This document shows positions 60,779-64,000 of a stretch of 64,000 nucleotides of DNA, piece after piece. The position numbers were made by a program, and so were the translations under genes. The stretch spans positions 124,001 to 188,000 of the forward strand of contig CAJUNC010000001.1 in assembly GCA_910587695.1 (NCBI GenBank), read 5' to 3'. The stretch comes from an uncultured Lactobacillus sp. (lineage in GTDB: Bacteria > Bacillota > Bacilli > Lactobacillales > Lactobacillaceae). Below the pieces are notes generated by a model. That model was given only the letters and a program-made list of their open reading frames with translations, made no database searches and was not told the DNA's origin. How positions within the stretch are numbered: the first letter of the stretch is position 1; each line of letters begins with the position of its first letter.

Positions 60779-63166
60779 ATGCAACAAGAGACACTGACAC
60801 TATTTGATGAGGATAAAAATGAAGGTTATTTAGTCGCTGAAGTTCTAAATATCTTTTTTGAAGCACCAGCAAGTTTGTATAAAGTAGCACTTGTGGGCAT
60901 CACCGAGACCGATCTTGATCTAGACAGTGAAGTGACGATCACAGGAAATTTTCCCGAGCTCATCGAAGGAACAAGTTACTATTTTAAGGGTAAGATCACA
61001 GAACATCCTAAATATGGGCGCCAAGTTCAAGTGTTCAGCTATAAGCCAGAGATCTTATCCTCAAAAGATGGTGTGATCGCGTATTTAGCTGGTGATCATT
61101 TTGAAGGGATCGGTAAGAAGACAGCTGAAAAAATCGTTTCTCAGTTGGGAGAAAATGCTGTAGATAAGCTTTTAAATGATCCAAAAGTTGCTGATGAGCT
61201 GGGGCTTAGTGCCAAGCAAAAAGAAAATTTATTAGCTGGGATCACGGCTGATAATGGGGCTGAACACACTTTGATCGGTTTGAGTACATTAGGTTTTTCC
61301 GAGAAAATGGCCGGTAAGCTATTTGAAAAATATCGTGAAAAGACTTTAGATGTTGTCCATGAAGATCCATATCAGCTCGTTTATGATATTGAAGGCTTTG
61401 GTTTTAATCGTGCTGATCAGCTGGCATTGAAACTAGGCGTGGCTGCGACAGCTGAAGTTCGCTTAGCAGCTGCGATCTTTGAAAGCATGGCACAATTGAG
61501 CTTATTTTTGGGAAATACTTATACGGATGGCCCTACATTATTAAAAGAGGCTTTGCGTTTATTGGAGAGTCGCCCTGACCCGATCGCCCCTGAATTATTA
61601 GCCGATCAGTTATTGAAAATGGGTGAAAAAGGTCAAGTGATCTCAGATGATGGTCGTATCTACTTGCGACGCTATTATGAGGCCGAATATACGATCGCTG
61701 AAGAGCTCAAGCGTTTGGTGACTAAAGCAAGTGATCAAGACGTAAATGATGATCAGATCGATGACTTTATTCAAGCGATCCAAAAAGATCTCCAGATAAC
61801 GTATGGTCCTGATCAAAAAGCGGCCATCAAAGCGGCTGTTAAAGCCCCAGTCTTCTTACTGACGGGTGGACCTGGTACGGGGAAAACAACGATCATTATG
61901 GGGATCGTGCGGACTTTTGCTGCGCTACATGAGCTTGATCTATCAGATACGAGTCAAACGCCGATCCTCTTAGCGGCACCTACCGGAAGAGCCGCTAAGA
62001 AGATGAGTGAGGCTACTGGGCTACCAGCTTCAACGATCCATCGATTACTGGGATTGAATGGCCGAGAAGATGAATTACCTGAAGAGACAAAAGTGCTAGA
62101 AGGTAAATTATTGATCGTTGATGAAACTTCGATGGTCGATACTGTCTTGTTACAGCTACTATTAGAGAGTGTTCCCGAACAGATGCAAGTCATCTTTGTC
62201 GGTGACCGTAATCAGTTACCTTCAGTGGGCCCAGGCCAGGTCTTTTCTGATCTGTTAGCTAGCGAAACTTTACCGCAAAAAGAGCTCGCCAAGATCTATC
62301 GGCAAGGTGATGGGTCAACGATCATCCAATTGGCACATGCGGTCAAGGATGGGATCGTCCCACCTGATCTAATGCAAAAGACTAATGATCGTTCGTTTAT
62401 TCCTTGTCATGCTGATCAAGTGAGTTCAGTGGTCAAACAAGTTGTCGTTGCAGCTTTAGCTAAGCAAAATAAGGATGATGATATTCAGATCTTAGCGCCT
62501 ATGTATCGTGGGGCTGCCGGGATCACGAACTTGAATCAGACGCTACAGACACTCTTGAATCCTAAAAAAACACAACAAAAAGAAGTCAAGTTTGGAAATA
62601 ACGTATTTCGGATCGGTGACCGTGTCTTACATTTAGTCAACGACCCAGAAAATAATATTTTTAATGGTGATATTGGGAAGATAGTCGGGATCGAGTTAAA
62701 AAAAGATCGCCCCAAAGACGACAAGGTGATCATCTCATTTGATGGTCAAGAAGTCGAGTTTGTCCGAAAAGATCTCATCAACTTGACACTAGCTTATTGT
62801 ATGTCGATCCATAAGTCACAAGGTAGTGAATTTCCGATCGTGATCTTACCCATGGTCCAGCAGTATTCACGGATGTTTGCTCGAAATTTGCTTTATACAG
62901 CTTTAACACGGGCTAAGGAGAAACTTATCTTATTGGGTGAACCAGAAGCTTATGCCAAATGTATCCAGACATTATCTTTAAACCGTAAAACTACCCTTAC
63001 AACACGTTTGTGGGAAGTTTTGGGCAAACCTAAGAGTTCCAGCGTTAAAGGAGTTAAAGTAGAAAGCACGCCGAAATTTATTTTAACACCAGCTTTGGTA
63101 AAAATGGGTGAGATCGACCCGATGATCGGAATGGATAATTTGACACCAACAGATTTTATGCGTTGA
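60779..63166 (+). CDS. recD2: RecD-like DNA helicase RecD2
   Basis: 795 residues from ATG 60779. N-terminal OB and helix-hairpin-helix region (GIGKKTAEKIVSQLG), then SF1B helicase: Walker A GGPGTGKTT (about residues 362-370), motif II VDETSMVD, QVIFVGDRNQLPSVGPG, and a C-terminal SH3-like/UvrD_C region with SIHKSQGSEFPIV. 5'-3' helicase in repair and replication without RecBC. Confidence 0.95.
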   Translation: MQQETLTLFDEDKNEGYLVAEVLNIFFEAPASLYKVALVGITETDLDLDSEVTITGNFPELIEGTSYYFKGKITEHPKYGRQVQVFSYKPEILSSKDGVIAYLAGDHFEGIGKKTAEKIVSQLGENAVDKLLNDPKVADELGLSAKQKENLLAGITADNGAEHTLIGLSTLGFSEKMAGKLFEKYREKTLDVVHEDPYQLVYDIEGFGFNRADQLALKLGVAATAEVRLAAAIFESMAQLSLFLGNTYTDGPTLLKEALRLLESRPDPIAPELLADQLLKMGEKGQVISDDGRIYLRRYYEAEYTIAEELKRLVTKASDQDVNDDQIDDFIQAIQKDLQITYGPDQKAAIKAAVKAPVFLLTGGPGTGKTTIIMGIVRTFAALHELDLSDTSQTPILLAAPTGRAAKKMSEATGLPASTIHRLLGLNGREDELPEETKVLEGKLLIVDETSMVDTVLLQLLLESVPEQMQVIFVGDRNQLPSVGPGQVFSDLLASETLPQKELAKIYRQGDGSTIIQLAHAVKDGIVPPDLMQKTNDRSFIPCHADQVSSVVKQVVVAALAKQNKDDDIQILAPMYRGAAGITNLNQTLQTLLNPKKTQQKEVKFGNNVFRIGDRVLHLVNDPENNIFNGDIGKIVGIELKKDRPKDDKVIISFDGQEVEFVRKDLINLTLAYCMSIHKSQGSEFPIVILPMVQQYSRMFARNLLYTALTRAKEKLILLGEPEAYAKCIQTLSLNRKTTLTTRLWEVLGKPKSSSVKGVKVESTPKFILTPALVKMGEIDPMIGMDNLTPTDFMR

Positions 63167-63194
63167 CAATAGAAGGGTGAGCCAATATGTAAAG

Positions 63195-63240
63195 ACGAGG
63201 ATCCTACCATGATGCGTTTGCATCGCGGTAGGACCCTCGT
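63195..63240. terminator. Long hairpin between convergent genes
   Basis: Arms 63195-63215 and 63220-63240 with three mismatches, loop GTTT. Same CATGATGC-GTTT-GCATC core as the hairpin at 15080-15141. Confidence 0.6.
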
Positions 63241-63267
63241 TGTTGTATTGTCAATTGATAGCTATGT

Positions 63268-64000
63268 TTAACCACGTTTAGTAACAGGTACACCTTGGAT
63301 ATTGATCCAGAATGGATATTTGATCGTCCCAAAAAAGATATCATAGTACTTACTTCCAGCTTCTTCACCATCGATCTGACCGTATTCTAAAGAATTGATG
63401 ATCAGATGGATATTTTTATCTTTGTAGTGATGAAGATAGGGGAGTTTAAGTTGTTTTTTGAAATAGATAGCGATACTCAGGGCTAAAAATTTAAAAAAGC
63501 CTAAATTATCAGCGATGATCAAGTCGAGCTGATGATCATTGATATCAGCTTCAGGGGATAGGATGATCCCATTTTCAAAATAAGGATGATTGGCAATATT
63601 GACTAAGCGAGCATGTTTGAAGAACTCATATTTATCACCGATCCTTAAAGTAACTGCAAAGGCTTCTTGATTTAGAAAAGCAGTAAAGACATTGATGAGA
63701 TACGCCAAAAAGTTCAAATGAAGTTTTAGCAAGATCCTACGCAAACGCATATGTTTATGTACGTTTGCATTTAGGCTGATCGTATAAGCATCAAGACCGA
63801 TCCCAAAATCATTTAAAAAGTATCCTTGCTCATTATGCGTCGTTTCTTGATATTCCCCAACATTATAATAGGTCGGTTCAGTTGTGGCTAAGATCTGGTC
63901 TAGAGCAACTAAAGGATCTGAAGCAATCCCGATCCCCTTGGCAAAACCATTATTATGACCGACAGGGATAAAAGCAAGTGGAACTTCCAAGGAAGCTTCG
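63268..64000 (-). CDS. Diacylglycerol/lipid kinase family protein, 3' part (cut by window end)
   Basis: About 244 residues visible; the frame stays open to the window edge, so the N-terminus is missing (the TTG at 63990 is not a start). DAGK-like catalytic domain: PVGHNNGFAKGIGI corresponds to the GTxNDF loop (though here N-N replaces N-D), and DGEEAG near the C-terminus is the conserved GE(E) site. Likely phosphorylates diacylglycerol or another lipid. Confidence 0.8.
   Translation of the reverse strand, partial: EASLEVPLAFIPVGHNNGFAKGIGIASDPLVALDQILATTEPTYYNVGEYQETTHNEQGYFLNDFGIGLDAYTISLNANVHKHMRLRRILLKLHLNFLAYLINVFTAFLNQEAFAVTLRIGDKYEFFKHARLVNIANHPYFENGIILSPEADINDHQLDLIIADNLGFFKFLALSIAIYFKKQLKLPYLHHYKDKNIHLIINSLEYGQIDGEEAGSKYYDIFFGTIKYPFWINIQGVPVTKRG

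Noticed and set aside
1..64000. CRISPR arrays, tRNA or rRNA genes, insertion sequences
   Set aside because: No spaced direct repeats, no tRNA/rRNA sequence and no transposase-like frame were seen by eye; a dedicated scan could still find a tRNA.

Overview
The window is one stretch of a low-to-moderate GC Gram-positive chromosome from a Lactobacillaceae bacterium, most likely Ligilactobacillus or a close relative. Supporting evidence: T-box leaders upstream of valS and ileS, a Ddl of the D-Ala-D-Lac type, the lactobacillus-type dcw cluster, a DUF1831 gene beside iscS, and an apparent 6S RNA next to rarA. The genus is inferred; no rRNA is present to settle it.

Region 1 (1-3916) is accessory. 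It holds the 3' end of an Rgg-type regulator, a convergent 20-residue hydrophobic peptide gene with a strong ribosome binding site (a candidate Rgg pheromone), and a circular bacteriocin operon of the gassericin A / butyrivibriocin AR10 type: precursor, SpoIIM/DUF95 membrane protein, second membrane protein, ABC ATPase, ABC permease and a 52-residue immunity peptide. Together these look like a quorum-sensing circuit controlling a circular bacteriocin, and this is the main discovery candidate here. Region 2 (3917-20400) is mixed housekeeping: APC permease, APH-like kinase, ddl, GDPD, tag, uspA, 6S RNA, rarA, a degenerate GshAB-like protein, yueI, rpsD with a long leader, a polysaccharide deacetylase, a VanX-like dipeptidase, fRMsr and ezrA.

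Region 3 (20400-33081) holds nifS-thiI, T-box valS, folC, a HAD phosphatase, radC, csp, mreBCD and minCD. Region 4 (33095-38784) has a T-box-controlled amino acid ABC transporter (probably histidine), cardiolipin synthase, an alpha/beta hydrolase, and DUF4044 and DUF3397 genes. Region 5 (38991-54987) is the division and cell-wall cluster rsmH-ftsL-pbp2x-mraY-murD-murG-divIB-ftsA-ftsZ-sepF-ylmG-ylmH-divIVA followed by T-box ileS. mraZ is missing and divIB has no standard start codon. Region 6 (55088-64000) holds a Nudix hydrolase, mtnN, iscS, DUF1831, mnmA, a histidine phosphatase, a TPR protein, recD2 and a partial diacylglycerol-kinase-like gene.

A compositional feature of most core genes is that Ile codons following a G are almost always ATC, which creates many GATC sites. 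Two membrane genes of the bacteriocin operon break this rule, suggesting mosaic acquisition. Starts were chosen by Shine-Dalgarno spacing, so several are a few codons downstream of the longest open frame.
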